From Vicia villosa (lineage: Eukaryota; Streptophyta; Magnoliopsida; Fabales; Fabaceae): a stretch of 64,000 nucleotides of DNA. Below, piece by piece: positions 1-10,646 of the stretch. Under the pieces are notes generated by a model. The model saw only the letters and a program-made list of their open reading frames with translations, did no database searches and was not told the origin of the DNA. The stretch covers positions 77,038,144 to 77,102,143 of the forward strand of contig NC_081181.1 in NCBI RefSeq assembly GCF_029867415.1, written 5' to 3'. The first letter of the stretch is position 1, and every line of letters starts with the position of its first letter. A program made the position numbers and the translations under genes.

Positions 1-344
1 TCAGCAAATTCCTCAAAAAGATTTTCTCTTCAAAAGAAGTCTTATTCCCCAGCAGGTTTGTTCCAGATTACTATCTTCAGAAGGTGTGATCCCCGCACCC
101 GGACTTGGTCAGATAGTGCATCGGAGGATTATGCATCTTCCTCATTCCCATTTGAAAGGGCATCAGAACTTCCAGTTACCTTTGATTCCCCAAGCAGTAG
201 TCAAAGATCCTTCAACGGGATACCCGGGTTCTCAAAGAATTTCCCCAGACGAGGATACTCAAGCAAGACAAAAGATCATCAACGATCACAATACATTCAT
301 GTCCAGCTGACTAGTGGGAATTTATTTTTCCAACTAGAAGCTTG

Positions 345-480
345 ACACGCATTCACATTCACATTCACATTCACATTCATACATTCATACATTCATACAT
401 TCATACATTCACATATTCATATTCATACATCATACATCATGCATCATGCGCATGTTCATGCGCATATTCATACACAACAT
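345..480. repeat. CATTCA / CATACATT simple repeat
   Basis: Imperfect runs of acattc, then catacatt, then catacatcatg units follow one another. This is a simple-sequence tract in the 3' UTR of element A' and ends about 220 bp before the 47-bp array. Confidence 0.9.
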
Positions 481-697
481 AACATGCATATTTCTCCGGG
501 AATATCTCACATTTACATGCATCATAAACATTGCATATCACTAACTTGATTTTTCAGGTAGGCAGATATCTTCAACAAAGATGTTCTCAATCACATGCCG
601 TGTTCACCTGAATTCCATGAACGGTTTTCTCAGATATAATCAAGCCGAAGATTCATTCTGATCACCTACCAACTCAAAAACAGACATCAACGATCAA

Positions 698-1403
698 AGC
701 GATACCTCAGACGGTTCCAGAACGATCTAACGTTGCAGATCTAGAGCGATACCTCAGACGGTTCCAGAACGATCTAACGTTGCAGATCTAGAGCGATACC
801 TCAGACGGTTCCAGAACGATCTAACATTGCAGATCTAAAGCGATACCTCAGACGGTTCCAGAACGATCTAACGTTGCAGATCTAGAGCGATACCTCAGAC
901 GGTTCCAGAACGATCTAACGTTGCAGATCTAGAGCGATACCTCAGACGGTTCCAGAACGATCTAACATTGCAGATCTAAAGCGATACCTCAGACGGTTCC
1001 AGAACGATCTAACATTGCAGATCTAAAGCGATACCTCAGACGGTTCCAAAACGATCTAGCATCACAGATCTAAAGCGATACCTCAGACGGTTCCAGAACG
1101 ATCTAACATTGCAGATCTAAAGCGATACCTCAGACGGTTCCAAAACGATCTAACATTGCAGATCTAAAGCGATACCTCAGACGGTTCCAGAACGATCTAA
1201 CGTTGCAGATCTAAAGCGATACCTCAGACGGTTCCAAAACGATCTAGCATCACAGATCTAAAGCGATACCTCAGACGGTTCCAGAACGATCTAACATTGC
1301 AGATCTAAAGCGATACCTCAGACGGTTCCAGAACGATCTAACGTTGCAGATCTAAAGCGATACCTCAGACGGTTCCAGAATGATCTAACATCAAAGATCT
1401 AAA
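698..1403 (+). repeat. 47-bp tandem array (about 15 units) in the Ogre 3' UTR
   Basis: Units begin agcgatacctcagacggttc and recur at 698, 745, 792, 839 and onward with an exact 47-bp step. Two degenerate units follow to about 1500. Variants (acgtt or acatt, 'gcatcac' units) are interleaved. Each unit looks like two related halves of 23 and 24 bp, each starting with a cgat core. It sits about 400 bp upstream of the polypurine tract, where elements B and C also have arrays of 47-48 bp. There are no unique spacers, so it is not CRISPR. Confidence 0.95.
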
Positions 1404-1776
1404 GCTGATACCTAAAACGGTTCCACAATGATCAACTTTCAAAATCTAAAGCAGAAAAAACTTTGGACAAGTTCCGTAGCAATCATCCTCCAAGACTTAA
1501 AGCGGTAACCTTGGACGGTTCCGAAACAGTCAACACAAAGACTTTCAAATCCTTCATCAAGATATAATCAATGGATTCATTCTGATGAACAAACCATCAA
1601 CACATTTACCAGGTGGCATCTGAAAGCCCATCTCAGGTAATGTTTCAATCTGCCAACAACATTTCGCATACGACATTCAAATGCAACTTCTAACATCTCT
1701 TCCGATCAAGGTAAGTGCAAATTTTCAGGGCATCTAAATATTCAATCATCTTCTACCTTCAGATTTCAGACAATCC

Positions 1777-1808
1777 CTTCAGGTTTAAGAAGATTGAATA
1801 GGGGCAAC
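1777..1808 (+). promoter_or_regulatory. Polypurine tract and conserved upstream box of A'
   Basis: The block starts cttcaggtttaaga and ends aggggcaac immediately before the LTR. The same box precedes the LTRs of B (31310-31341, minus) and C (42778-42809, minus) with few changes. The aggggc run is the likely plus-strand DNA primer; the conserved 14 nt upstream suggest an additional role. Confidence 0.8.
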
Positions 1809-2322
1809 TGTTATACCCCAAAATTTGCCCACATATTTTTCAAGAAAACTCCAATCTGAAAATTAAGGGTCTCATATAATCATGGATTTTTATTTCAACA
1901 AATATCCTGACATATGAAATACTTAGTTTTTAGAATCTTTCTTATACAGTAATTTGGCTTGCAGTTGAATTTATTCTTACGCAAACACCAAATACTGTTT
2001 ATTACTTCACACATGCTATTTATTTATTTACAGATAAATAGTACTGACACAATTGGTACAGAGTTAAATCTTTTTGCAGGCGCAGAATCAGGAAACTCAG
2101 ACTGTACTGGTAACAAGTAGATTATTATTATCTTTTGTTTCCCGCTAATTTTTGTACTATATTCCATTATTTGCAAAAATCTTTTCAAATCTCTTTTTCA
2201 AAAATCAAATCTCTCTTTTTTCCAACACTATCTCCACTTTCTTTCAAATCTTACTTCCACTCAAATTTTCCTTTTGTACGGAATCACATCATTCCCCAAC
2301 GTCTCTTTCCTTCTTTCCATTC

Positions 2323-2330
2323 TATAAATA
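2323..2330 (+). promoter_or_regulatory. TATA box upstream of the small LTR ORF
   Basis: TATAAATA lies in a pyrimidine-rich stretch typical of plant core promoters. The next ATG downstream is at 2426, in the good context aagaATGGC. This is separate from the main LTR TATA box at 4210. Confidence 0.5.
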
Positions 2331-2425
2331 CCTTTCATTTCTTTCATAAAATCTCACATCAAATTCCAATTCATCTCTCAAATTTCTACTTCATAATCCA
2401 TCCTTTCTCTTCTTCCCTGACAAGA

Positions 2426-2593
2426 ATGGCAAAGTGGATAGAGACACTGTTTCTTACAGTCATCACCATTGCTACGGTGATCATGACTTTCTTCTGCCTG
2501 CATAGTCCTGAAGAGTGTGGACCTGCAATAGTTGCACTCCCAATCATCTACATGTTATTGTTCATAGCATGGGTCATTAATCGTCATTCTTAA
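2426..2593 (+). CDS. Small putative membrane protein encoded in the Ogre LTR
   Basis: This is a 55-codon frame starting MAKWIETLFLTV and ending VINRHS. It shows two hydrophobic segments: residues about 6-24 (LFLTVITIATVIMTFFC) and about 34-50 (VALPIIYMLLFIAW). A short polar loop between them contains HSPEECG, and basic residues follow the second segment. A two-helix hairpin membrane protein is the simplest reading. I chose the ATG at 2426 because it is the first after the TATA box at 2323 and has a strong plant start context; the frame is open further upstream to about 2135 but that extension is compositionally biased and lies mostly before the TATA box. I do not recognise the family. It lies in the LTR part missing from the truncated copy at 6575-9949, so there is no second copy here to test conservation. 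A chance frame remains possible. Confidence 0.45.
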   Translation: MAKWIETLFLTVITIATVIMTFFCLHSPEECGPAIVALPIIYMLLFIAWVINRHS

Positions 2594-4209
2594 AATTTGC
2601 CGTATTCCGTATTTCTTAAATGTACCGTTTATTCGTCGTACTGTTCAATATAGTATGTGATATTTGTACTGTCAGTATTAAATGTTGTACTATTTGTCAT
2701 AATATTGCTTAATTACTAAGATAATATTTTGTGTGTTTTCTGCCAGTCAAATATTCCTATTTCTGTGCATTAAATGATTTTCAGGGTTATTATCGGTAAT
2801 TTTGCCCGCATACCGTAAATATTAGTTATTTATTATGTCTGTGTTTTTCTAACAAGTCATGTAAATAAACTTTCATTTTTCACATAAAACAAAAACAAAA
2901 AACAACAAAAAAGAAAATTAACTTTGACTGTTGATTTTTCACTCTAACTGCTACATCAATACCTGAACAGTCAGTCGACAGCCAAACTGCTGGCAGTACA
3001 ATTCTCAGTGTTTTGTACCATCAATCAAATCAATCTTTCACAATTCAAAATTCCAAGATTTTTGTTCTATAAGTCTTCTGAATATCACGCGATTAGCAGA
3101 GACTCAACAATGCACAAAAATCAGGTACGCTTAACTGTCTCCTACACAAACAGTCCCTAATCAGGGTTTTTCTTGTTTTACAGGAGCAACAAGTTTTTGA
3201 GAGCTCAAATGGATTTCATACACATCCATATATCTCAAAGTACCATCATACAAATTTTCAAACTTCAATTCACTCAGACGCACCGTCAGCAGCTTAAACA
3301 GTCAACAGACGACCCGTTTGACCAAAAAAGTCAACAGACAGTCAAAAATGAAATTTTTTGTCAAAGTCCATATTTTGTCAAAGGATTCATCATTTGATCA
3401 TTTGATGATCATAATTCATCAAGGAAAGATCAAAAATCAACAAAACCCTAAGATTCAAAATTAGGGTTTTTGCCTGAAAAGTCAACTCAACTTTGACTGA
3501 TCATAACTCTCTCATCCTTCATCCAAAAAATTCAAACCAAAGCTTGTTTTGAAGGAAATTCAATTATCTTTCAAATGCAATTGATCCCATGGTCATTGGA
3601 TTCACCATTTGAAAAATATGATCAAAGACATTACAGGTCATTTTCAAAGTCAACAAAAAGACACTTTTTTCAAAAGGACACACAAGGAGCTTCAAAAATC
3701 ATTTTGACATGAGACCAAAGACATTGGTTAGAGGACTCTTTGAGGTTTCCAAAAAGTGCAAGAACTCCTTCATATGACAAAAATTGAAGGATTTACACCT
3801 TGTTGAAGTTGGCTAAATTTTGGGAAAATGCATGAAATCAACATTGCTCAAAAATGTATTTTTTCCAAATGGGGCCAAGTCTTCAGCATTCAAACATCAT
3901 TTCCATGATGTTATGGGCCTCCCACGACCAAGACTAAGCCCATACCTTTTTTATCCATTTTTTGCATGATTTTATCTTACTTTAAGATTAAAATTAAAAG
4001 GAAAATGCATGGATAATGGTAGCTTAACTTCCAAGCATGACTCACCTCAAAGAATCTTCATCTTTCTGCAGAGGATTGAAGGACAAGGCAGGTGCATTGA
4101 AGGCAAGATGACTTGGTCAAGAATTCAAGCTTTTTTATATTAAAAAATGCAAAGTTTCAACAAAGGCAACTAAGACACATCTTAGCTTCATTTCTAAGCA
4201 CACATAGCT

Positions 4210-4217
4210 TATAAATA
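4210..4217 (+). promoter_or_regulatory. Likely main TATA box of the A' LTR
   Basis: TATAAATA sits in gcttataaataagc, followed by a polar leader with gaattcagaagc. The corresponding site in the second LTR copy is TATAAATG at 7748. Transcription would start near 4245, making everything left of it U3. Confidence 0.55.
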
Positions 4218-6334
4218 AGCTATCTTAGTTCAGCAAAGAAGAGGACACGAATTCAGAAGCATAGCATAGCATATAACACTTGTAATCGCTTCAAAAAATT
4301 CAAAGAAAAACTCAAATTCGAATTTGTAATTTCAGTCCATTTCAATACAAACTAAGCATTCATACACCTTCCTTAAACATCACTGAAACTATCTCAATCA
4401 ATTACAAGCCTTGAAGCTCACTGAATCGAGCTACACAGGTCAAAGTTTGTTCAAACTAAAATCAATTCGTATCTGGTTATTCACACATGTTTAACAAGAT
4501 GTAGACATACTATTGAGTTTGGTTTGAGGTGTAGATCATTTCTGGAAACTTAATTGAAGTTTGGACACGCATAAACGAAACTACCATTTTAGGGTTCATA
4601 GCTTCAAATTTAGGGCTTTCCAAATTAGGCAAAATTAGAAGTTCTAAATAGCACCATTAGGTTCGTATGGACAAAACGAATTGAATGGTACCATCGCGCT
4701 AAATGTATGTGTGCGTTTGACCCTATTCGCTATTATTACCAGGTGTAAAAGATTAGGTTTTTTACACCACCTGCAAATGAACGGTGTAAAAACCTATCTG
4801 AAGGTTGAAGATGATGCGTGGCGCCCTCTGATTCGCTGGGAGGCGCGCGCGTGTTTTTTAAATTAACTTGGAATTCAGTGTTTTGCAGGTATTCCACGTG
4901 TTATGGTCCCTCACCATCTGGGCCTTCTGATCCATCCATCAACTCATCCAACGCTCCAGATCATGCATGCACACCATGCTCCCTCACAAACAACCACACA
5001 GGATCAGTATCCTTTATTTCTATTTTATTTTCTATTTTTATTTTAATTTCTTTGTTAAATTAATTAAAAATAGTTTTAAAAATCCAAAAAATACACAAAA
5101 AATATTTTTAGACTTCTAAAATAATATACTATTTTATGAAATAAAAATATTTTATTTTTCTTCAAAATTTCAATATTTTGCATAATTAATTAGTATATAT
5201 TTATATATTTGCTTTTTAATTATTCTAACCAATCAAAAAAAATTTGTACATAATTAATTAGTATATATTTATATATTTGCTTTTTATATATTTGCTTTTT
5301 AATTATTCTAACCAATAAAAAAAATTGTTCTTTATATTAAATATTGTTTATATATTATAAACTAATTTTGTACATATTTTGAATAATTTTCTTTTTAAGC
5401 TTTAATTATTTGTATAATTATTTGCATAATTATGTTTTAATTAACTTAAATTAACTTAAATCATTTCCAAAAATTCCAAAAAAATTAGTTTTGTTTTAAA
5501 ATTAATTGACAAATATTTTGTACATATTTTGAACTTATTTCTAGGTTTAAATCTATTTTCATCTTTTTTCTTCATTTTAATTTAATTAATTATGCATTAA
5601 TTATAATTAAAATCAATCATAAAAAATCCAAAAAAACATGCCTTTTATTTTTCTTGCAATTTAAAATTCCTAGATAAATGTATAGGATGTCAAATTCATG
5701 TAAATAGGCTAGTTTACATTTCCCGCACAATCGATGTAATAGCGTAGATTTACTTTCCGCACTTTACATTTCCGCACTTTAATTTCCAGCAAATATAAAC
5801 TGCGTGTATGTCAAAGATAAAATTGAACCGTTAGATCACTAACTTCAAAGATAAATATCTGAATCCAATCACAATCACACTTGCACCTCTTCAGGTAATC
5901 CCTTCTCAATCTTTCAAAAAATCAAAGTCAAATTCAACTGCTTCGAGTACAAAATCGAACCTTGCTTTTATATCCGGAGAAAGGATAGATTTTTAAAGGA
6001 AACAGGATAAAGACCTTACAACTCAGGGTAGACCTCCTAGTTTGCTTGCTCAAATCAAAACAAACAAAATTCTCATACACTGTTGATTTTTCAAAACTTT
6101 CAAAAAAGACAATACTTTGTATACATCCAAACACGGGTTATTACAAAGTTAACGTTCTTTTCAAAACATCTTTCGAAAGATAAACAAGCATTTTGTATAC
6201 ATCCACACACGGATCATTACAAAATTCAAATTACAAAGGTATTTGAAACCACATATGAGCAATTTCAGAGCAATTGAAAAGTGATCGAAAAACAAGTGAG
6301 CTAAGCAAACTTAAGAGCCCATGGATAACCATGG

Positions 6335-6366
6335 ATACAAAGGGTGCTAACACCTTCCCTTTGTAT
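6335..6366 (+). promoter_or_regulatory. U5 stem-loop of the A' LTR
   Basis: ATACAAAGGG pairs with CCCTTTGTAT over 10 bp around the loop tgctaacacctt. An inner GGTG/CACC pairing is an alternative. Equivalent structures occur at the same place in A (9751-9784), B (36974-37000, minus), C (38772-38801 and 48961-48990, minus) and D (22328-22357), with stem changes that keep pairing in most cases. Confidence 0.65.
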
Positions 6367-6454
6367 AACCTACCCCCTTACCCAGAATTTCTTAAAGGTC
6401 TTTTTTCTGTTTCTTTTATAAACCTTTCCTTAATTGGATAAAATAAAAGGTCGG

Positions 6455-6465
6455 TGGCGACTCTG
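6455..6465 (+). promoter_or_regulatory. Primer-site-like sequence inside the LTR
   Basis: TGGCGACTCTG is identical to the first 11 nt of the element's tRNA primer-binding site but lies inside U5, about 110 bp before the LTR end. Related sequences recur in all Ogre-type LTRs of the window. Confidence 0.6.
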
Positions 6466-6574
6466 TGATATTTTCAAAAGTGCGAAAGCATTAAGCGACA
6501 AAAAAGAGTCAGTTCACGTATCTCTACAGATCAGAGGTATGGCCCGGTATTAAAAAAAAATCGGAGGTCCACAT

Positions 6575-9500
6575 GTACCATCAATCAAATCAATCTTTTG
6601 CATTTCAAAATTCCAAGATTTTTGTTCTAGAAGTCTTCTGATAATCACATGATCAGCAGAGACTCAGCAGTGCACAAAAATCAGGTAGGCTCAACTGTCT
6701 CCTACACGAACAGTCCCTACTTAGGGTTTTTGTTTTTTTTAGGAGAACAAGTTTTTTGAGACCTCAAATGGATTTCATGGACCTCCATATTTCTCAAAGT
6801 ACCACCATACAAATTTTCAAACTTCAATTCGCTCAGACGCACCGTCAGCAGCTCAAACAGTCAACAGACGACCAGTTTGACCGAAAAGTCAACAGACAGT
6901 CAAAAATGAATTTTTTTTGTCAACATCCATATTTTGTCAAAAGATTCATCATTTGATCATTGGTTGATCATAATTCATCAAGGAAAGATCAAAAATCAAC
7001 AAAACCCTAAGTTTCAAAATTAGGGTTTTCTCCTAAAAAGTCAACTGAACTTTGACTGGCCATAACTCTCTCCTCATTCATTCAAAAAATTCCAACCAAA
7101 TGCAATTGATCCCATGGTCATTGGATTCACCATTTGAAAAATATGAGCTCAGACATTACACGTCATTTTCAAAGTCAACAAAAAGTGGTTTTTTGTCAAA
7201 GGCCATAACATCAAGATAACTTCTCCAAATGAAAAAAAGTTTCCAAAGTAGCTTGTAGAGGACATCTTGAGGTTTCTAAAAAGTACAAGAACTCCTTCAT
7301 ATGATAAAAATTGAGGGATTTATGCCTTGTTGAAGTTGGCTATATTTTGGGAAAATGCATGAAACCAACATTGATTAAACAGGTTTTTTTTCCAAAAGGG
7401 GCCAAGTTTTCATGATCCAAACATGCTTCTAACAATGTTAAGGGCCTCCCAAGACCAACCTAAGGCCCATAGCATTTTTATTTCTTTTTTCGTTTAATTT
7501 TATTACATTTAAAGTTAAATTGAAAAAGAAATGGTGAAGGATAATGATGCAATGCTTGATTCTTAAGCTAAGGCCACCAAGAATGATTCAACTCTGCAGC
7601 AAGAGAGGTACAAAGCAGGCCTAGGGCAAGAGGTTGAAGAAAAATCAAGCCATGATCAAGAATTCAAACTTTTTTATATTAAAGAATTCAAAAGTTCAAC
7701 AAAGATCATCAATGCTTCTTAGCTTAGTTTTGAAGCACTTCATTGCTTATAAATGAACTAGGACACTTCAGTAACATAGACACACAAGTTCAGAATCAAA
7801 TCTATGCATATACCACTCTTGTAACAACTTGTAATTTTAAAGAAAATTTGGAATTCGAATTTTAAATTTCAGCTAGTTTCAATCCAAACCCAGTATTCAA
7901 ACATCATCTCTGAACTTCATTGAACCTATCCAAATAAATTCTAAGCATCAAAACCTCACAAATCGAGCTACACAAGCCACGGTTTGTTCAAACAAAAATC
8001 AACTCGTATCTGATCATTCATGCATGTTTAACAAGATGTAGACATATATTTGTGTTTAGATTGGTGCTCTGGTCGTTTCTGGAGCTCTAATTGAGTTTTA
8101 ATGGCCGTTTGTAGAATATACCATTTTAGGGTTCTTAAGCTAAAATTTGAGATTTTTCGGTAGAGGCAAAATTAGGAGAAACTAATGGCATATTTGAACT
8201 CAGTGGATCAAGGCTAGTTGATTTCATAGGTCGCGACAAATTTATGCTTGAGTTTACCCGTATTCGCTATTTTGCAGGTTTGAGAATCACTTATTACAGC
8301 GTTGTTCTCACAAAAGCGCTGTTAAAAGTGGTGGCGAGAGGTTGAAGACGATGAGGTGTCCTCACCTGAGTGGCCAGTATGCGCGCGCGTTTTAATTTAA
8401 TTTTTCTCTGATTCAGTGCTTTGCAGGTGATACACGTGCCATGCTCCTTCGCTTCCAGGCCATTTGATCTCATTAATTCCCCCATCCAACGTGCCTGAAC
8501 GCTCATTATAGACCTTCCTATTAACCACACTAGATCATCAATTAATATATTTTTCTATTTTATTTTATTTACTTCTAAAATTAATTTAAAATAGTTTAAA
8601 AAATCAAAAAAATATAATAAAAATATTTTTAGGCTTGTAAAATAATCTATTAATTTTTGTCACAAAAATATTTTATTTTTCTTAATAATTAAAATATTTT
8701 GTTTAATTAATTAGTATATATTTATATATTTGCTTTTTAATTATTTCAACCTATCAAAAAATCAGAAAAAAATTGTTCTTTTTATTAAATTAGGTTTATA
8801 TCTTATAGACTAATTTTGTTCATATTTAGAATATTTTTCTCTTTAAGTTTTAATTATTTGTATAATTGTTTATATAATTATATGTTAATTAACTTAATAA
8901 ATTTCCAAAACAACTTCAAAAAATAAAAAAAAAAAATAGTTTTATATTAAACTTAATTTACAAGCAATATGAACATATTTTAGACTTAATTTTTAGGTTT
9001 AAATTTTATTTCCACCTTTTCTCATTTTAATTAAATTAATTATGCATTAATTTTAATTAAAATCAGTCATACAAAAAATCCAAAATATACTTCCTTTTAT
9101 CTTATTGCAATTTAAATTCATAGATAAGTGTATAGGTTGTCACAATCGATGTAATAGCGTAGATTTACTTTCTGAATTTTACATTCCCGCATTTTAAATT
9201 CTGTACATATAAAACTGCGTGTATGTCAAAGATAATAACTGAAGCGTTAGATCACTAAATTCAAAAAGACAAAAATATCTGAACCAGAACACAATCACAC
9301 TTGCACCTCTTAGGGTAATCCCTCTGTTACTCCTTTCAAAATCAAAATTCTACTGTTTCAAATGCAAAATCAAACTTTTGTTTACATCCGGTCAAAGGAG
9401 AATTTTCTAAAAGAAATAGGAAAGGACCTTATAAACTTAGGGTAAATCTCCTAATTGATTGCTCAAATCAAAACAAACAAATGTCTCACATCTTCATTGT

Positions 9501-9949
9501 TTTTTCAAAACAAAACTTTCAAAAAAAGACAATACTTGGTATATATCCAAACAAGGATCATTACGAAGTTAAAGCTCTTTTTTACAAAACATCTTTCGAA
9601 AGATAAAACATTTTGTATACATCCGCACAAGGATCATTACAAAGTCAATTTACAAAAAATGAATTTTAAAACCACATAAAAGCATTTCAAGGCAATACAA
9701 ATGATCCAAACAAGTGAGCTAAGCAATTAAGAGCCCATGGATAACCATGGATACAAAGGGGTGCTAATACCTTCCCTTTGTATAACCTACCCCCGAACCC
9801 AAAATCTCTTAAAGGCCTTTTTCTGTTTCTTTTATAAACCTTTCCTTAATTGGATAAAATAAAAGTCGGTGGCGTCTCTCTGATTTTCAAAAACAAAAGA
9901 AGAGTCAGTTCGTATCTCTCACGAGAGATAGAAAAAACCGAGGGCGACA
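6575..9949 (+). mobile_element. 5'-truncated 5' LTR of Ogre element A
   Basis: This segment aligns with 3014-6574 of the previous LTR from tgtaccatcaatcaaatc onward and ends ggcgaca at 9949, four bases before the primer-binding site. The first 1.2 kb of the LTR is missing. It abuts the CA end of the upstream LTR with no host DNA between. The copies differ by many substitutions and indels, so the duplication is old. It keeps TATAAATG at 7748, a U5 hairpin at 9751-9784 and a diverged primer-like motif at 9870. Confidence 0.75.
9751..9784 (+). promoter_or_regulatory. U5 stem-loop of the A LTR
   Basis: ATACAAAGGG pairs with CCCTTTGTAT around a loop one base longer than in A' (ggtgctaatacctt). 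It is preceded by gcccatggataaccatgg, shared with A' and, in near-identical form, with B. Confidence 0.6.
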
Positions 9950-9953
9950 GAAC

Positions 9954-9972
9954 TGGCGACTCTGCTGGGGAC
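9954..9972 (+). promoter_or_regulatory. Primer-binding site of element A
   Basis: TGGCGACTCTGCTGGGGAC begins four bases after the LTR end. It would pair with a tRNA 3' end in CCA; Ogre elements are reported to use tRNA-Arg. The same 19 nt occurs for C on the minus strand (48805-48823) and with two changes for B (36811-36829). Confidence 0.85.
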
Positions 9973-10646
9973 TTCAAAAAAAAACAAAATGTTTTCAAAA
10001 GGGGTTACCTTAGAGTGTAGATCACTTTGATGTTTTCAATTGCTTGTCTTGATTGTTCTATTTTTTCAAAGGTTTGTTTGGGTATTTGCTTGTGTGAAAG
10101 ATTCTAAACCGAATCTCGAGATACCTTAAGTATGTGACAATAGACCAAGGAAACTGTACGGCATGTACCGATATGGTTAATCTGGTGGTCACCGTTAGTG
10201 CGACATTTTGGTCTGTACTGATATCCCTTGGAAACGATAAAGGAGTATGTTAGGCTTCCGAAATGTCATTAAACACTAATTTGCCCTAGAACCTTTAGTT
10301 GAACTTGACTTATGGCCTATTAAGTGACTGGCTTTGAAATTGATCGAAGTTAGTTATCCTCGAGGAATATTTTGATCGGCCGTCCGAGCGCCGTATTGAG
10401 ATGTTGTCTCCAAGGATCATAGAACCCGAATACTATTCTAGGACAGGTTTCAACCAACTCAACTTCAGTAGGGAGGGTATCACCTATCAACCTCATGCAA
10501 GCCTTTAAACCTAAGGCTATTTGTTTGATTTGTTTGTGTGTGCCACATGTTTGACATCATGACATCATAAGCATCATAAACATATCATTTTCTCACTAAT
10601 CATTTCAAGGATCAAAGAGTTTACCTTTGTTCTGTTGTTGCAGGTA
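9973..10646 (+). other. Leader between primer site and ORF1
   Basis: There is no credible coding frame. The segment has no repeats of note and ends in a pyrimidine-rich stretch, ttctgttgttgcag, that resembles a 3' splice site four bases before the ORF1 ATG. Confidence 0.5.

Larger units (their letters stand above)
1..1808 (+). mobile_element. 3' untranslated end of Ogre-type element A'
   Basis: This is the last part of the internal region of a plus-strand Ogre/Tat element whose coding part lies left of the window. It runs directly into a polypurine tract and an LTR starting TGTTATACCCC at 1809. I see no long coding frame; the short frames near 58-345 match nothing I recognise. It holds a CATTCA-type simple repeat and a large 47-bp tandem array. 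Repeat-rich 3' UTRs are known for Ogre elements. Confidence 0.75.
1809..6574 (+). mobile_element. 3' LTR of Ogre-type element A'
   Basis: The LTR starts TGTTATACCCCAAAATTTGC directly after the polypurine tract and ends in ...ggtccaca at 6574, about 4.77 kb. Its right part (3014-6574) aligns throughout with 6575-9949. It contains a TATA box at 4210, a W-box (TTGAC) and telo-box (aaaccctaa) rich segment at about 2930-3480, AT-rich DNA at 5030-5680, a U5 hairpin at 6335-6366 and a primer-site-like TGGCGACTCTG at 6455. The first 1.2 kb, absent from the second copy, holds a small ORF with its own TATA box. Confidence 0.8.

Noticed and set aside
698..1403. Regular direct repeats resembling a CRISPR array
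   Set aside because: Units are contiguous 47-mers without unique spacers, in plant retrotransposon DNA.
2135..2425. N-terminal extension of the LTR micro-ORF
   Set aside because: Phe/Ser/His-rich translation of a pyrimidine-rich promoter/leader, mostly upstream of the TATA box.
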